Shown piece by piece: positions 8,702 through 17,322 of a stretch of 64,000 nt of DNA (positions within the stretch are counted from its first letter, which is position 1; each line of letters begins with the position of its first letter). The notes under the pieces are model-generated. The model was not told where the DNA came from. It searched no databases and saw nothing but the letters and a program-made list of their open reading frames with translations. Both the position numbers and the translations under genes were made by a program. The stretch lies in assembly GCF_023208015.1 (NCBI RefSeq), contig NZ_CP051627.1, positions 4,136,422 to 4,200,421 of the forward strand. Direction: 5' to 3'. This DNA comes from Thermobifida alba. Lineage in GTDB: Bacteria > Actinomycetota > Actinomycetes > Streptosporangiales > Streptosporangiaceae.

Positions 8702-9503
8702 TCGACTGCTCTCTCCCTCCACTCCACCGAGCATGGACGGCTCCGAACCGCGTCACACCGGAAACCGTCCGGGAATGAGCGGGGCAGACCGGGTGGATGG
8801 CCGCTGGAACGATCGTGCCCCACCAGCGAACCACACTGTGAGTAGCCCTGCCAGGGCACATTCCCATTCCCCGCAGGCGCAACGCACCCCATGGGAACAG
8901 ATGCACGAAATCACAGAACGGTTCGCTCTGTCGAAAGGGGCGAACCCTCTTTTCGGCCCCGAACACCACGAACCGGCTGTCCGATACCGGAGCCGTTTTC
9001 CGCCCCGGCGCCGCGGGCGAGGCGGCCGGCCGTGCCTTTGCGGGCCGATCGGCCGCCGCCCCGTGGCCGCTGCCGCCCGAACCGGCGAAGAAGTGTCCGG
9101 GCGGGGAAGGGGCGGTGCGCGCCCGCCGGGAGTCCGCCTGCGGACCGGGGCTCGGCTCCGCCCGGCCGGACGGCGGCCGGCCGGGCGCCTCGGCCGACCG
9201 TGCGGAGGAAGCGCAAAGGCCGCCTCCGTGTCCCCCCTCAAAGCACGGAGGCGGCCTTCGCTTGGGAACGGCCGCCGGCTCCTCCCCCCAGAAGTCGGCG
9301 GCCTCGGAAAGGTCCGCATCACGGGAGTCTGTGGCTCTCTCACCGTGGTGACACCCAGATTACCTACGCCCATCTGGTGAAACAACCGTACGTCACCGAG
9401 TGGCACTTAAAGTGATGGCTATTCGTTCCTCAGTCCCCCGTCAACTTCCGCCGGGACGCGGGGGCGCCGCGGGATCCCCGCCCGGCACGCATAGCCTGGG
9501 AAC
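8702..9503. other. 800-bp intergenic region, no supported gene
   Basis: The region separates the divergent kinase and SURF1 genes. Open frames on both strands here have Arg/Pro/Gly-rich translations without domain character and are rejected. It should hold the kinase promoter near 8750-8850 and contains the hairpin listed at 9216-9258. Just before SURF1, TAGCCT at 9492-9497 lies six bases from the GTG. Confidence 0.6.
9216..9258. terminator. perfect 15-bp hairpin of unknown purpose in the kinase-SURF1 gap
   Basis: Arms 9216-9230 and 9244-9258 pair perfectly around a 13-nt loop. On the plus strand it would stop transcripts heading towards SURF1; no gene ending here is seen, so it could be an attenuator, the end of a small RNA, or an insulator. 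Confidence 0.5.
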
Positions 9504-10337
9504 GTGCGTTTCCCACTTCTGCGGCCCCACTGGCTCGGCATCCACCTGGTCGCGCTGGTCGCGGTGCTCGTCTGCTTCCTGCTGGGCTACTGGCAGTACG
9601 AGCGCGCCCAGCGGCCCGACCGCGAGACGATCACCAATCCCGTCGAGGACCTCGCCTCGGCGGAGAGCATCGACACGCTGCTCGAACCCGGGCAGTACAT
9701 GCCCCAGGCCATCGCCAACGAGGCCGTCACCGCGACCGGAACCTACGACACCGGGCGCCAGCTGCTCGCCCCGGCCCTGTCCCCGGAGGGCGAGGAGGGC
9801 TACTACGTGGTGGTCCCCCTGGTGGTCGAAGACGGCGTCGCGGTGGTGGTGAACCGGGGGTGGATCCCCGTCGACGCGGTCGACGCGGTCCCGCCCGCGC
9901 CGCAGGGCGAGGTCACCGTCCGGGGGTGGTTGCAGATGCCCCAGAACGAGGCGTACCGGGGCTACTCGCCGATCGTCCCCGAGGGGCAGGTCGCGCGGAT
10001 CTCCTCGGCCCTGCTGGTCAACGAGTGGCCCTACCGGCTCTATGAGGGGTACGTCACCCTGGGGGAGCAGACGCCGCCGACCCCCGCCGGAGCGGACGTG
10101 GCACTGAAGGAGATCCCGCCACCGGACCCGCCGCAGGAGACCGTCTGGAACTTCAGGAACCTGAGCTACGCCGCCCAGTGGTGGGTGTTCGGGGCGGCCG
10201 CCATCGTGTTCTGGGTCTCACTGGTGCGGCGCGAACGGGAGGAGCAGCGCGCGGGGCGGGAGAGCGGCGGCAGCGACGGGGCCGCGGCTCCCACCGCCGA
10301 ACCGGCTCAGCCCTCGGCGGACGCGGCCGCGGACTGA
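9504..10337 (+). CDS. SURF1 family cytochrome oxidase biogenesis protein
   Basis: Membrane protein of 277 residues with the SURF1 layout: an N-terminal helix (LVALVAVLVCFLLGYWQYER), a large extracytoplasmic domain containing YYVVVPLVVEDGVAVVVNRG and VTVRGWLQ, and a second helix near residues 222-242 (WWVFGAAAIVFWVSLVRRE) with a cytoplasmic Ala/Glu tail. SURF1 proteins help insert haem a into cytochrome c oxidase. The start is GTG; a TAGCCT -10-like box six bases upstream suggests a leaderless message. Its 3' end overlaps the convergent DUF3817 gene by 31 bp. Confidence 0.9.
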   Translation: MRFPLLRPHWLGIHLVALVAVLVCFLLGYWQYERAQRPDRETITNPVEDLASAESIDTLLEPGQYMPQAIANEAVTATGTYDTGRQLLAPALSPEGEEGYYVVVPLVVEDGVAVVVNRGWIPVDAVDAVPPAPQGEVTVRGWLQMPQNEAYRGYSPIVPEGQVARISSALLVNEWPYRLYEGYVTLGEQTPPTPAGADVALKEIPPPDPPQETVWNFRNLSYAAQWWVFGAAAIVFWVSLVRREREEQRAGRESGGSDGAAAPTAEPAQPSADAAAD

Positions 10338-10726
10338 GCGGCTGCCCTCTCCTCGGCGTCGATCGCGGCCTTCTCCGTGGCCGCGACCCTGTGCTCCACG
10401 AAGAACCCCACCACCGGGATCGTTCCGGACAGCATCACTCCCACGGTCTTCGACGCGTTCCACCGGCGCTTCAGGGCCAGCCACAGCACCGACAGCACGA
10501 ACACCATGTAGATGTAGCCGTGCGGGATCGCGATGTACATCATCAGCGGGGTGTCCGCGCCGAACCACTGCTCCATGCCCGCGGGCGCGTCCGCCAGGGA
10601 GAACCGCGCGGTCTCCCCGACGAGGTACTTGGCGGGCATCGCCACGAAGGTCAGCAGCAGCAGCCACGTCGAGGTGACGTAGGCCAGGACGCGGTAGAGC
10701 GTGAGTGGAAGACGCTTGTTCTCCAA
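10307..10726 (-). CDS. DUF3817 integral membrane protein
   Basis: Protein of 139 residues with three or four membrane segments (RVLAYVTSTWLLLLTFVAMP, IAIPHGYIYMVFVLSVLWLA, TVGVMLSGTIPVVGFFVEH) and an Ala/Glu-rich tail, matching the actinobacterial DUF3817 family often found beside SURF1. The start is TTG at 10726 with GAGGTG upstream (MENKRLPLTLYR). The molecular role is unknown; the neighbourhood suggests the respiratory membrane. The C-terminal codons overlap the end of SURF1 on the opposite strand, so the two messages are antisense at their 3' ends. Confidence 0.85.
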   Translation of the reverse strand: MENKRLPLTLYRVLAYVTSTWLLLLTFVAMPAKYLVGETARFSLADAPAGMEQWFGADTPLMMYIAIPHGYIYMVFVLSVLWLALKRRWNASKTVGVMLSGTIPVVGFFVEHRVAATEKAAIDAEERAAAQSAAASAEG

Positions 10727-10891
10727 CGGGGCACCTCGGCTCGGATCTCGCGACCGGACCCGGCTGTCCGGGCGGCGCCGCCTGGCGTACCGCCGGACGG
10801 CCGGGTCCGGGCTGTTCTTCTCTTCGAGCCTAAGTGCTGGGAGGGTCGACCGTGATCCGGGTGGCGGTCGGCGCTGCCCGGACGGTCCCGG

Positions 10892-12442
10892 TCAGGTCTT
10901 GATCGACACGCGTTCGGGGCTCTTCCAGCGGCCGTCGGACTTGGCGGTCCACGCCTGCGGGATGGTGAGCAGCGTCAGGTAGGAGTCGAGCAGCCGCAGC
11001 GGCAGGAAGAACAGTCCGTAGAACAGGTAGCCGGGACGCCGCCGCACCATCGCGATGACGCAGGTGAGGATGTAGTCGGGGACGAAGAGGCCGACCGCCA
11101 CCGTGCTCAGCGGCAGCACCGACGTCACCGCCGTGTACCCCTCGGCGTACCAGTCCACGGCGAGCACGCCGTCCCCGAACAGCGCCGGAGGCAGCACGAA
11201 CACGAAGATCAGCGCGGTGACCAGGAGCATGGCCGCGACGAGCACGACCTCCAGGATGTAGAAGAACAGCGAGAACCAGAACAGGCTCGGCCAGATGCCG
11301 TGGCGCCGCACCGTCTGCCAGAAGCCGAGGCTCCACCGCCGCACCTGGCTCTTGTAGTCCCGCAGGGTGAAGGGGTCCTGGGAGTACGCCTTGGTGTCGG
11401 GCCGCATCGAGATGCGGCCCAGCTTCTTGTGGTGCACCTCGAAGGTCATGTTGAAGTCCTCGATGACCAGCCCCTTGGGGTTGATCTCCAGGTGCTTCAG
11501 GACGCTGGTGCGGTAGGTGCTGGCGAAGCCCGGGACGATGAAGGTGACGCTGGTGAAGCGCCACGTCTGACCGAACCGGAGCATGTACTGCAGCAGCCAG
11601 TAGAGCCGGTCGCGGTAGGCCGCGATCAGCCGGCCGACGACGGTGCGCTGCTGCGGCTTCCACTCGGCGACGACGAACCCGGCGACGGCGGCGACCGTGG
11701 GGTCCCGCAGCTGGTCGCGCACGCCCCTGACGTAGTCCTCGTGCAGTTCGGTGTCGGCGTCCAGGATCACCACGCCGTCGTAGTTCTCGATGAGGTCGAA
11801 CTCCTGGATGACCGCCTCGATCGCGCCCGCCTTGCCGCGGTTGGTCAGCAGTTCCAGGACGTTGACGCCGGTCTGCGCGGCGATCTCGGCCGTGGCGTCC
11901 TTGGAGCTGTCCGACACCACGTAGATGTCCCAGCGGTCGAACAGGCGCAGCGCGGACCGGATCGCCCCGTCGATGACCGGCTCCTCGTTGTGCGCCGGGA
12001 TGATGACCGCCAGCGTGATCGTGTCCGGGTCGGTGTTGACCCTGGGGATCTCGAACTGTCCGGTGTCGGGGTTGAGGACCGGGGCGAGGTCGCCGCGGCG
12101 TCTGGCGCGGCGGCCGTCCTCACGGGAGCGGGTGGCGACCGTCACCCGTTTGTCCTCGTCCCGGATGCGGGTGCCCGCGGGAAGCGGAGCTTCCCTGCGG
12201 GGCAGGAGCGTGGCGTTGCCGCGTCCCAGCAGTTTGTGGATCCCCTCGTCCACCAGCCTGATCAGGCCGATGACCGACCAGACCATGAGGTTGAGGCCCA
12301 CCCCGATGAGCAGGAGCAGGATGATCGGGGTGTCTTCGGCCGAGCCGAGTACGAACCTGAGCCACAACACGAAGAGCAGGGCCGCGGTCGACAGTGAGAG
12401 CAGGCCCGCGAGCCAGCTTCCGATGAAACGGGCGGTGCGCAC
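10892..12442 (-). CDS. membrane-bound family 2 glycosyltransferase (processive type)
   Basis: Glycosyltransferase of 516 residues. Two N-terminal membrane helices (LAGLLSLSTAALLFVLWLRF and PIILLLLIGVGLNLMVW) precede a GT-A domain with LAVIIPAHNEEPVI, VVILDADTELHEDYV (the DxD), VIEDFNMTFEVHH (catalytic Asp) and SQVRRWSLGFW (the QxxRW signature of processive synthases); three or more helices follow. This layout fits PgaC/cellulose-synthase-like enzymes that polymerise and extrude polysaccharide. The GTG at 12442 has GGAGG eight bases upstream, preferred to an ATG at 12514. It is divergent from WbqC, PIG-L and epimerase genes and may share their pathway; sugar specificity is unknown. Confidence 0.88.
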   Translation of the reverse strand: MRTARFIGSWLAGLLSLSTAALLFVLWLRFVLGSAEDTPIILLLLIGVGLNLMVWSVIGLIRLVDEGIHKLLGRGNATLLPRREAPLPAGTRIRDEDKRVTVATRSREDGRRARRRGDLAPVLNPDTGQFEIPRVNTDPDTITLAVIIPAHNEEPVIDGAIRSALRLFDRWDIYVVSDSSKDATAEIAAQTGVNVLELLTNRGKAGAIEAVIQEFDLIENYDGVVILDADTELHEDYVRGVRDQLRDPTVAAVAGFVVAEWKPQQRTVVGRLIAAYRDRLYWLLQYMLRFGQTWRFTSVTFIVPGFASTYRTSVLKHLEINPKGLVIEDFNMTFEVHHKKLGRISMRPDTKAYSQDPFTLRDYKSQVRRWSLGFWQTVRRHGIWPSLFWFSLFFYILEVVLVAAMLLVTALIFVFVLPPALFGDGVLAVDWYAEGYTAVTSVLPLSTVAVGLFVPDYILTCVIAMVRRRPGYLFYGLFFLPLRLLDSYLTLLTIPQAWTAKSDGRWKSPERVSIKT

Positions 12443-12805
12443 TGGGGACCTCCGAAGGGTGACGGGGCGACAAAGGATGACGGAACCACCGTTGTAGGGA
12501 CGTTTCAACGGCACGACCAGTTGCCCTGCGTGAGCAGCGGAACCAGACCGCGGAAAACTCGTGTGCGAACTCGGCGCAAGTCTGCACCATTGCTCCGGTA
12601 ATCCGGGATCGGCGGCTCACCTTATGGATTGTCCCGCACAAAACATCGTCGTAATTGGGGATGCATCGATCAGTTGGGTCACGGATATATGACTTGGGTG
12701 ATGAAAGAGCCTGCGTCGGGTCAAGAAGAGGACGTCCCGGCCGCAGGTCCCGTAATCTCGACACGGACCACGAGCGCTCGACAGTCTGCTTGAAGGGGAA
12801 TCGCC
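12443..12805. other. divergent promoter region between the GT2 and WbqC genes
   Basis: 363 bp without a supported gene. It is less GC-rich near 12600-12700 and should hold both promoters. I saw no convincing operator or riboswitch. Confidence 0.5.
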
Positions 12806-13513
12806 GTGCGTGTTGCCTTGCACCAGCCGCACTACCTGCCCTGGTTGGGCCTTCTGGACAAGATTGACCGCTGTGACCTGTTCGTAGTGCTCGATCACGT
12901 TCAGTTCGAACGGAGAGGATGGCAGCACCGCAACTACGTGGCCTCGAAAAATGGCCCGATCCTGCTCACGGTTCCGGTCGTGCAGCGCAGCCGGGACGAG
13001 CGGATCATGGACAAGGCCGTCAGCAACGGCTCACCGTGGTGGGAAAGGCACAGCAGGACGCTGGAGCAGAACTGTTACCGCAGGGCTCCGTTCTGGGAGG
13101 AGTTCGGGGCCGGGATCACGGCGATCTACGAGCGCCGCTGGGAGCGGCTGGTCGACCTTTCCATGGCGACCACCGAGTTCGTGCTCAACGCGTTCGGGAT
13201 CACCACTCCCGTGGTCCGCTCCAGTGAACTGGGCGAGTTCACCGCGCAGAAGAGCGAACTGATCGCGCAGATCAGCGCCAAGGCGGGGGCGACGACCATG
13301 CTCTCCGGCGAGGGCGCCCGCGACTACCTCGACCCGGAGGTGTTCCAGCGGTACGGGATCGAGATCGAGTGGCAGGACTTCCGGCATCCGGAGTACCCGC
13401 AGCACAACCGGCGCGGGCAGGAGTTCCTGCCCCGCATGGCGGCCGTGGACCTGCTGCTGAACGTCGGACCCGAAGGCATGGACCTGGTTCGTGCCGCCCG
13501 TACCGCCTCCTGA
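12806..13513 (+). CDS. WbqC-like family protein
   Basis: Protein of 235 residues matching the WbqC family: N-terminus VALHQPHYLPWLGLLDKI, then CDLFVVLDHVQFERRGWQHR and LTVPVVQ, ending with NVGPEGMDLVR. WbqC proteins occur in polysaccharide gene clusters and their chemistry is poorly defined. The GTG start at 12806 follows AAGGGGA. It is first of three co-directional genes (WbqC, PIG-L deacetylase, NAD-dependent epimerase) separated by less than 100 bp each, and divergent from the GT2 gene, which supports a role in making or decorating a surface glycan. Confidence 0.88.
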   Translation: MRVALHQPHYLPWLGLLDKIDRCDLFVVLDHVQFERRGWQHRNYVASKNGPILLTVPVVQRSRDERIMDKAVSNGSPWWERHSRTLEQNCYRRAPFWEEFGAGITAIYERRWERLVDLSMATTEFVLNAFGITTPVVRSSELGEFTAQKSELIAQISAKAGATTMLSGEGARDYLDPEVFQRYGIEIEWQDFRHPEYPQHNRRGQEFLPRMAAVDLLLNVGPEGMDLVRAARTAS

Positions 13514-13602
13514 CTCCCACCGCCCGTCCCCGTCACCGAGTCCGCGCGGCCCGTGCGGGTCGCCTTTTCACCCAATGCCCTATCTGCATTTAAGGACGCC
13601 GA

Positions 13603-14316
13603 ATGACGATCGACTGGTCCCGTGAGCGGATTCTCATTCTCGCGCCGCACCCCGACGACGAGACGCTCGGTTGCGGGGGCCTGATGCGCAAGGCCAAGGA
13701 CGCGGGAGCCGAGGTCTACATCCAGTTCATCACGGTCGGAGACACCGCGGACCTCTCCGCCAAGGGGCTGTCCACCGCGGACGAGCGCTACGGGGAGGTC
13801 AAGCAGGTCGCCGAGTTCTTCGCGTGGGACGGCTGGGAGTTCGCCTTCCCCGGCGACCGCTACCACCTGAAGCTCGACGCCCTGCCCCGCTTCGAGCTGG
13901 CCAACGCACTCGAACGGAACAGCCCGCTGTCCATCGCGGAACTGCGGCCGACCACGGTGATCGCGCCGCACCGCACCAGCTACAACCAGGACCACCAGGT
14001 CACCGCGGAGGCCCTGCACACCGCGCTGCGGCCGTCCAACACCCGGCTGCGCCACCACCCGCGTCTGGTCCTGGCCTACGAGCAGGCCGCCGACCAGTGG
14101 CGCTACGACGCCGCGCCGCCGCCCAACTTCTTCGTCGAACTCACCGAAGAGCAGGTGGAGGCCAAGATCCAGGCGATGCACCTGTACGGGACCCAGACCC
14201 ACGACCACCCGCACACCCGCTCCGACCTGACCCTGCGCAGCCTGGCGGCGCTGCGCGGAATGCACGCGGGAGTGCCCTACGCGGAGGCCTACCACATGAT
14301 GCGCTGGCTGGCCTGA
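13603..14316 (+). CDS. PIG-L/LmbE family deacetylase
   Basis: Zinc-dependent deacetylase fold of 237 residues. The family signature ILILAPHPDDETLGCGG gives the metal-binding His/Asp-Asp, and HRTSYNQDHQVTAEA supplies the third ligand region. Relatives remove acetyl groups from N-acetylglucosaminyl compounds such as mycothiol precursors, GPI anchors and lipids. An AAGGA box lies eight bases before the ATG. Its place between WbqC and an epimerase suggests an amino-sugar substrate in glycan synthesis; mycothiol enzymes MshB and Mca share the fold, but no other mycothiol gene is near. Confidence 0.88.
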   Translation: MTIDWSRERILILAPHPDDETLGCGGLMRKAKDAGAEVYIQFITVGDTADLSAKGLSTADERYGEVKQVAEFFAWDGWEFAFPGDRYHLKLDALPRFELANALERNSPLSIAELRPTTVIAPHRTSYNQDHQVTAEALHTALRPSNTRLRHHPRLVLAYEQAADQWRYDAAPPPNFFVELTEEQVEAKIQAMHLYGTQTHDHPHTRSDLTLRSLAALRGMHAGVPYAEAYHMMRWLA

Positions 14317-14399
14317 CCGTCGCGGCACGGCGCCGCCGCGCGGATGCCGTGAACAGTCAACGCCCTTCCCGGGCCGTGTCTTTTCGGAGGAGAAACAGC

Positions 14400-15359
14400 G
14401 TGAAAGCCCTGGTCACTGGCGGCGCCGGGTTCATCGGCTCCCATCTGTGCGACTACCTGACCGCTCACGGGCACCAGGTGACGGTGCTCGACGACCTTTC
14501 CACCGGTTCCAAGGAGAACCTGGTCCAGCTCTCCGACGCTCCCAACTTCGAGTTCGTCGAGGGATCCATCCTGGACACCGCTCTGGTCGACAGCCTGGTC
14601 GGCTCGTGCGACACCGTGTTCCACCTGGCCGCCGCGGTCGGTGTGCACACCATCGTGGACAAGCCGCTGGAGTCGCTGCGCACCAACCTGCACGGCACCG
14701 AGAACGTGGTCGACGCCGCGGCCCGGCACGGGGCGCGCATCATGGTCGCCTCCACGAGCGAGGTGTACGGCAAGAACGACGCGGACGGCCTGAGCGAGGA
14801 CGCCGACCGCATCCTCGGGTCGCCGCTGAAGAGCCGCTGGTCCTACGCGGCGGCCAAGGGACTGGACGAACTGGTCGCCTACGTCTACGGCAAGGAGACC
14901 GGCATCCCGACGGTCATCACCCGGTTCTTCAACATCGTCGGCCCGCGCCAGACCGGCCGCTACGGCATGGTCGTCCCGCGGTTCGTCGGACAGGCGATGG
15001 CGAACGAACCGATCACCGTCTACGGTGACGGCTCCCAGCGGCGCTGTTTCGGTTCGGTCTTCGACGTCGTTCCGGCCGTGGTGAAACTGATGGACACGCC
15101 GGAGGCGTACAACCAGGCGGTCAACCTCGGCGGTCTGGAGGAGGTCTCCATCCGCGGGCTCGCCGAGCGGGTCATCGAACTGACCGGGTCGGACAGCACC
15201 ATCGAGTACATCCCGTACGAGAAGGCGTACGGCGAGGGCTACGAGGACATGCGCCGCCGCATGCCCGACACTTCGCTGGCCAGGGAGCTCATCGGCTACG
15301 AGCCGACGCTCCGCCTCGACGACATCATCAACTCCATCATCGAGTCCAAGCGGTCCTGA
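14400..15359 (+). CDS. NAD-dependent sugar epimerase/dehydratase
   Basis: Extended short-chain dehydrogenase of 319 residues acting on nucleotide sugars. The NAD site is VTGGAGFIGSHLCDYL, DDLSTGSKENL follows beta-2, STSEVYG supplies the catalytic Ser/Thr, and WSYAAAKGLDE carries the Tyr-X-X-X-Lys pair; RFFNIVGPRQ and VYGDGSQRR are sugar-nucleotide-binding motifs of the UDP-glucose epimerase/UDP-glucuronate decarboxylase group. The GTG at 14400 follows GGAGGAG. It is the last gene of the WbqC-PIG-L-epimerase operon and is followed by a strong hairpin. The exact reaction cannot be decided by eye. Confidence 0.9.
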   Translation: MKALVTGGAGFIGSHLCDYLTAHGHQVTVLDDLSTGSKENLVQLSDAPNFEFVEGSILDTALVDSLVGSCDTVFHLAAAVGVHTIVDKPLESLRTNLHGTENVVDAAARHGARIMVASTSEVYGKNDADGLSEDADRILGSPLKSRWSYAAAKGLDELVAYVYGKETGIPTVITRFFNIVGPRQTGRYGMVVPRFVGQAMANEPITVYGDGSQRRCFGSVFDVVPAVVKLMDTPEAYNQAVNLGGLEEVSIRGLAERVIELTGSDSTIEYIPYEKAYGEGYEDMRRRMPDTSLARELIGYEPTLRLDDIINSIIESKRS

Positions 15360-15366
15360 CCGCGGG

Positions 15367-15407
15367 CGGCGGCCGTGGCACCGGGGAGTCCGGTGCCACG
15401 GCCGCCG
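15367..15407. terminator. 18-bp perfect hairpin between convergent genes
   Basis: Arms 15367-15384 and 15390-15407 pair perfectly with a 5-nt loop, just after the epimerase stop and just before the end of the leftward DUF202 gene. It probably works in both directions. Confidence 0.85.
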
Positions 15408-15410
15408 GCG

Positions 15411-15755
15411 TCAGCGGGGAAGCGCGGACAGGGCGGTGGCCGCGCCCAGGCCCATCACGGCGACGCCCAGCAGGACGAGCGTCCAGGGCCGGGCCAGCGG
15501 CGCGGGCGGCCGGCCCCGGGCGCGGGTGTGGGCGGTGCGCCGCCAGCGCCGCCGCAGGTGCAGGAGGAGCACGGCGCAGACCCCGAGCAGGACGGCCACC
15601 ACCGCCAGTTGGCCGGCCAGGCCGCCGGGAGCGTCCTCGACCGGGACGCGCAGGTACAGCAGGGTGACCACGGCCAGGCCGAACAGGGTGCGCTGCCAGG
15701 CCAGCAGGGTGCGTTCGGGCTGCAGGCCGCTGTCGCGCTCCGGGGGACGGTTCAC
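15411..15755 (-). CDS. DUF202 membrane protein (second of pair)
   Basis: Protein of 114 residues: a short N-terminus with LQPERTLLAWQRTLFGLAVV (the DUF202 E-R-T-x-LAW-x-RT motif), then membrane helices around AVVAVLLGVCAVLLLHLR and WTLVLLGVAVMGLGAATALS. The GTG at 15755 overlaps the TGA of the preceding DUF202 gene, so the pair is translationally coupled. DUF202/YidH-like proteins occur as pairs in many bacteria; their function is unknown. Confidence 0.85.
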   Translation of the reverse strand: MNRPPERDSGLQPERTLLAWQRTLFGLAVVTLLYLRVPVEDAPGGLAGQLAVVAVLLGVCAVLLLHLRRRWRRTAHTRARGRPPAPLARPWTLVLLGVAVMGLGAATALSALPR

Positions 15756-16123
15756 GGCCAGTAGTTCCCCACGACGACGGCCAGGCAGATCAGTCCGACG
15801 CCGACCGCGGTGACCAGCGGCAGCGGTGTGGTCGGCAGGGGTCGGTCGTGCCGCATGGCGCGCTGCACCCGGCGCCAGCGGACCGGCGCGTAGCCGGTGA
15901 TGACCACGGCCAGCACGGCGAGCGCCAGTCCGACCGAGACCTGGGTGCTGTCGTGCCACCGCAGCGGAACCAGGTGCAGGACCGCCACCGACCCGGCCAC
16001 CAGCGCCAGGGCGGTGCGGATCCAGGCCAGAAAGGTGCGTTCGTTGGCGAGGGTGAAACGGTAGTCCGGCTCCTTGCCGTCCCCGTCGTCCGCCCCGCGA
16101 CCCGTACCGGAGAGCACGCCCAC
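15752..16123 (-). CDS. DUF202 membrane protein, YidH-like (first of pair)
   Basis: About 123 residues with the DUF202 motif FTLANERTFLAWIRTALALV and three hydrophobic segments (AGSVAVLHLVPL, VGLALAVLAVVITGYAPV, VTAVGVGLICLAVVVGNYW). The GTG at 16123 follows a purine-rich GGGGAAGGGGGG; GTGs at 16117 and 16159 are possible. It overlaps the next DUF202 gene by four bases. No function is assigned to the family. Confidence 0.8.
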   Translation of the reverse strand: MGVLSGTGRGADDGDGKEPDYRFTLANERTFLAWIRTALALVAGSVAVLHLVPLRWHDSTQVSVGLALAVLAVVITGYAPVRWRRVQRAMRHDRPLPTTPLPLVTAVGVGLICLAVVVGNYWP

Positions 16124-16324
16124 GAGTCCCCCCTTCCCCGGCGGCACCGTTCCAGCCACCGAATCTACGCGCCGACGTTTTTTCCTCCCAAATCGGTATT
16201 GGTCTGGGGTTTTGTCGGTTTCAACGGGAGAGGGCGCGGCCGCCTCGGGGCGTGCGGAACAAACGAGCGGGCAGAACCGCTCTACGCAGAGAGACCGTTG
16301 CCGACGCCACGATCAGGAGGGCCT

Positions 16325-16705
16325 GTGGCCACCATCGAACTGACCAAGGACAACTTCAACCAGACGCTCCAGGAGAACGACTTCGTCCTCATCGACTTCT
16401 GGGCCTCCTGGTGCGGGCCGTGCAAGATGTTCGCCCCGATCTTCGAACGGGCCTCGGAGAAGCACGACGACCTGGTCTTCGCCAAGGTCGACACCGAAGC
16501 CCAGCAGGAGTTGGCCGCCAGCTTCAACATCCAGTCGATCCCGACGCTGATGATCGTGCGCGACCGGACCGTGCTCTACGCCCAGCCGGGAGCCCTGCCG
16601 GAGGCCGCGCTGGAGGACCTGATCCAGCAGGCCCGCGATCTGGACATGGACGAGGTCCGCAAGCAGATCGCCCAGCAGCAGGGCAACGGCGCCGCCCAGG
16701 AGTGA
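16325..16705 (+). CDS. trxA: thioredoxin
   Basis: Cytoplasmic disulfide reductase of 126 residues with the active site FWASWCGPCKMFAP (about residues 24-37) and the cis-proline motif SIPTLMIV. About 20 C-terminal residues rich in Gln/Glu extend beyond the usual 105-110-residue thioredoxin core. The GTG at 16325 is preceded by AGGAGG. Thioredoxin genes of actinomycetes are often SigR targets, and a SigR-like factor lies at 22.7 kb, but I did not find a clear SigR promoter (GGAAT-N18-GTT) here. Confidence 0.92.
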   Translation: MATIELTKDNFNQTLQENDFVLIDFWASWCGPCKMFAPIFERASEKHDDLVFAKVDTEAQQELAASFNIQSIPTLMIVRDRTVLYAQPGALPEAALEDLIQQARDLDMDEVRKQIAQQQGNGAAQE

Positions 16706-16736
16706 GCGGCGCGGTGCCGGGGGCGGCGGGGAGCGG

Positions 16737-17246
16737 TCAGCGGTCGTCCCCGCCGCCCCCCGCCAGCTCGGCCGCGGCCTCGCGCTGCAGCCGCGCGGCC
16801 TCGCGCAGGAAGCCCTCGATCGTCTCCAACTGCTCGTCGGTGTAGTGCTCGTAGAGCTTCTCCAGGCGGGTGAGCAGTCCGGTGAAGGCCGACCCGACGT
16901 CCCGGTGCAGCGCGTCCGTGTCGCTGATCCGTACGACGACGCGCCTGCCGTCCTGCGGGTCCCGGTCGCGTCGGACGTAGCCGCGGCGCTGGAGGCGGTC
17001 CACCACCCCGGTGATTGACGCCGGCGCGAGCCCGGAGCGGCGCACCAGTTCTCCCGCGGTCATGGGACCGTGCCGTTCCAGCAGGTCGAGGGTCTTCCAC
17101 TCGGTGGCTCCCAGGCCCAGTCGTTCGGCCAGCACGGTGTGGAACACGACCGCCGCGTTGCCCAGTTCCCGGCCTCCGGCGCTGATCCGGTCGACCAGGG
17201 CGGCCCGGTGGCCGGAGTCCCGGCGGGGGGAGGGGTCCGTTGACAT
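16737..17246 (-). CDS. MarR family transcriptional regulator
   Basis: Winged-helix regulator of 169 residues. The DNA-binding core reads WKTLDLLERHGPMTAGELVR, SGLAPASITGVVDRLQRRGY and VRRDRDPQDGRRVVVRIS (wing), with helical dimerisation ends. The ATG at 17246 follows GAGAGGAG; a much longer open frame upstream reads through the divergent monooxygenase gene and is not real. It faces a FAD-dependent monooxygenase across 76 bp containing a near-perfect palindrome, the classic arrangement for a ligand-responsive repressor of a detoxifying enzyme. The inducer is unknown. Confidence 0.92.
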   Translation of the reverse strand: MSTDPSPRRDSGHRAALVDRISAGGRELGNAAVVFHTVLAERLGLGATEWKTLDLLERHGPMTAGELVRRSGLAPASITGVVDRLQRRGYVRRDRDPQDGRRVVVRISDTDALHRDVGSAFTGLLTRLEKLYEHYTDEQLETIEGFLREAARLQREAAAELAGGGGDDR

Positions 17247-17265
17247 GGTTCTCCTCTCGACATAT

Positions 17266-17287
17266 ATTTCGTTCGTACGAAAGAAAT
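17266..17287. promoter_or_regulatory. 22-bp palindrome, likely MarR operator
   Basis: 20 of 22 positions are symmetric around GTAC at 17275-17278, in an AT-rich patch between the divergent MarR and monooxygenase genes. Size, symmetry and position fit a MarR dimer site. Confidence 0.65.
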
Positions 17288-17322
17288 AAATCTGCGATGT
17301 CGATCCTATCGGGAGCCCCGCT

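Noticed and set aside
8733-9406. Two overlapping frames of about 215 codons in the kinase-SURF1 gap
   Set aside because: Both translations are Arg/Pro/Gly-rich, compete with each other on opposite strands, and lack a ribosome-binding site or domain pattern.
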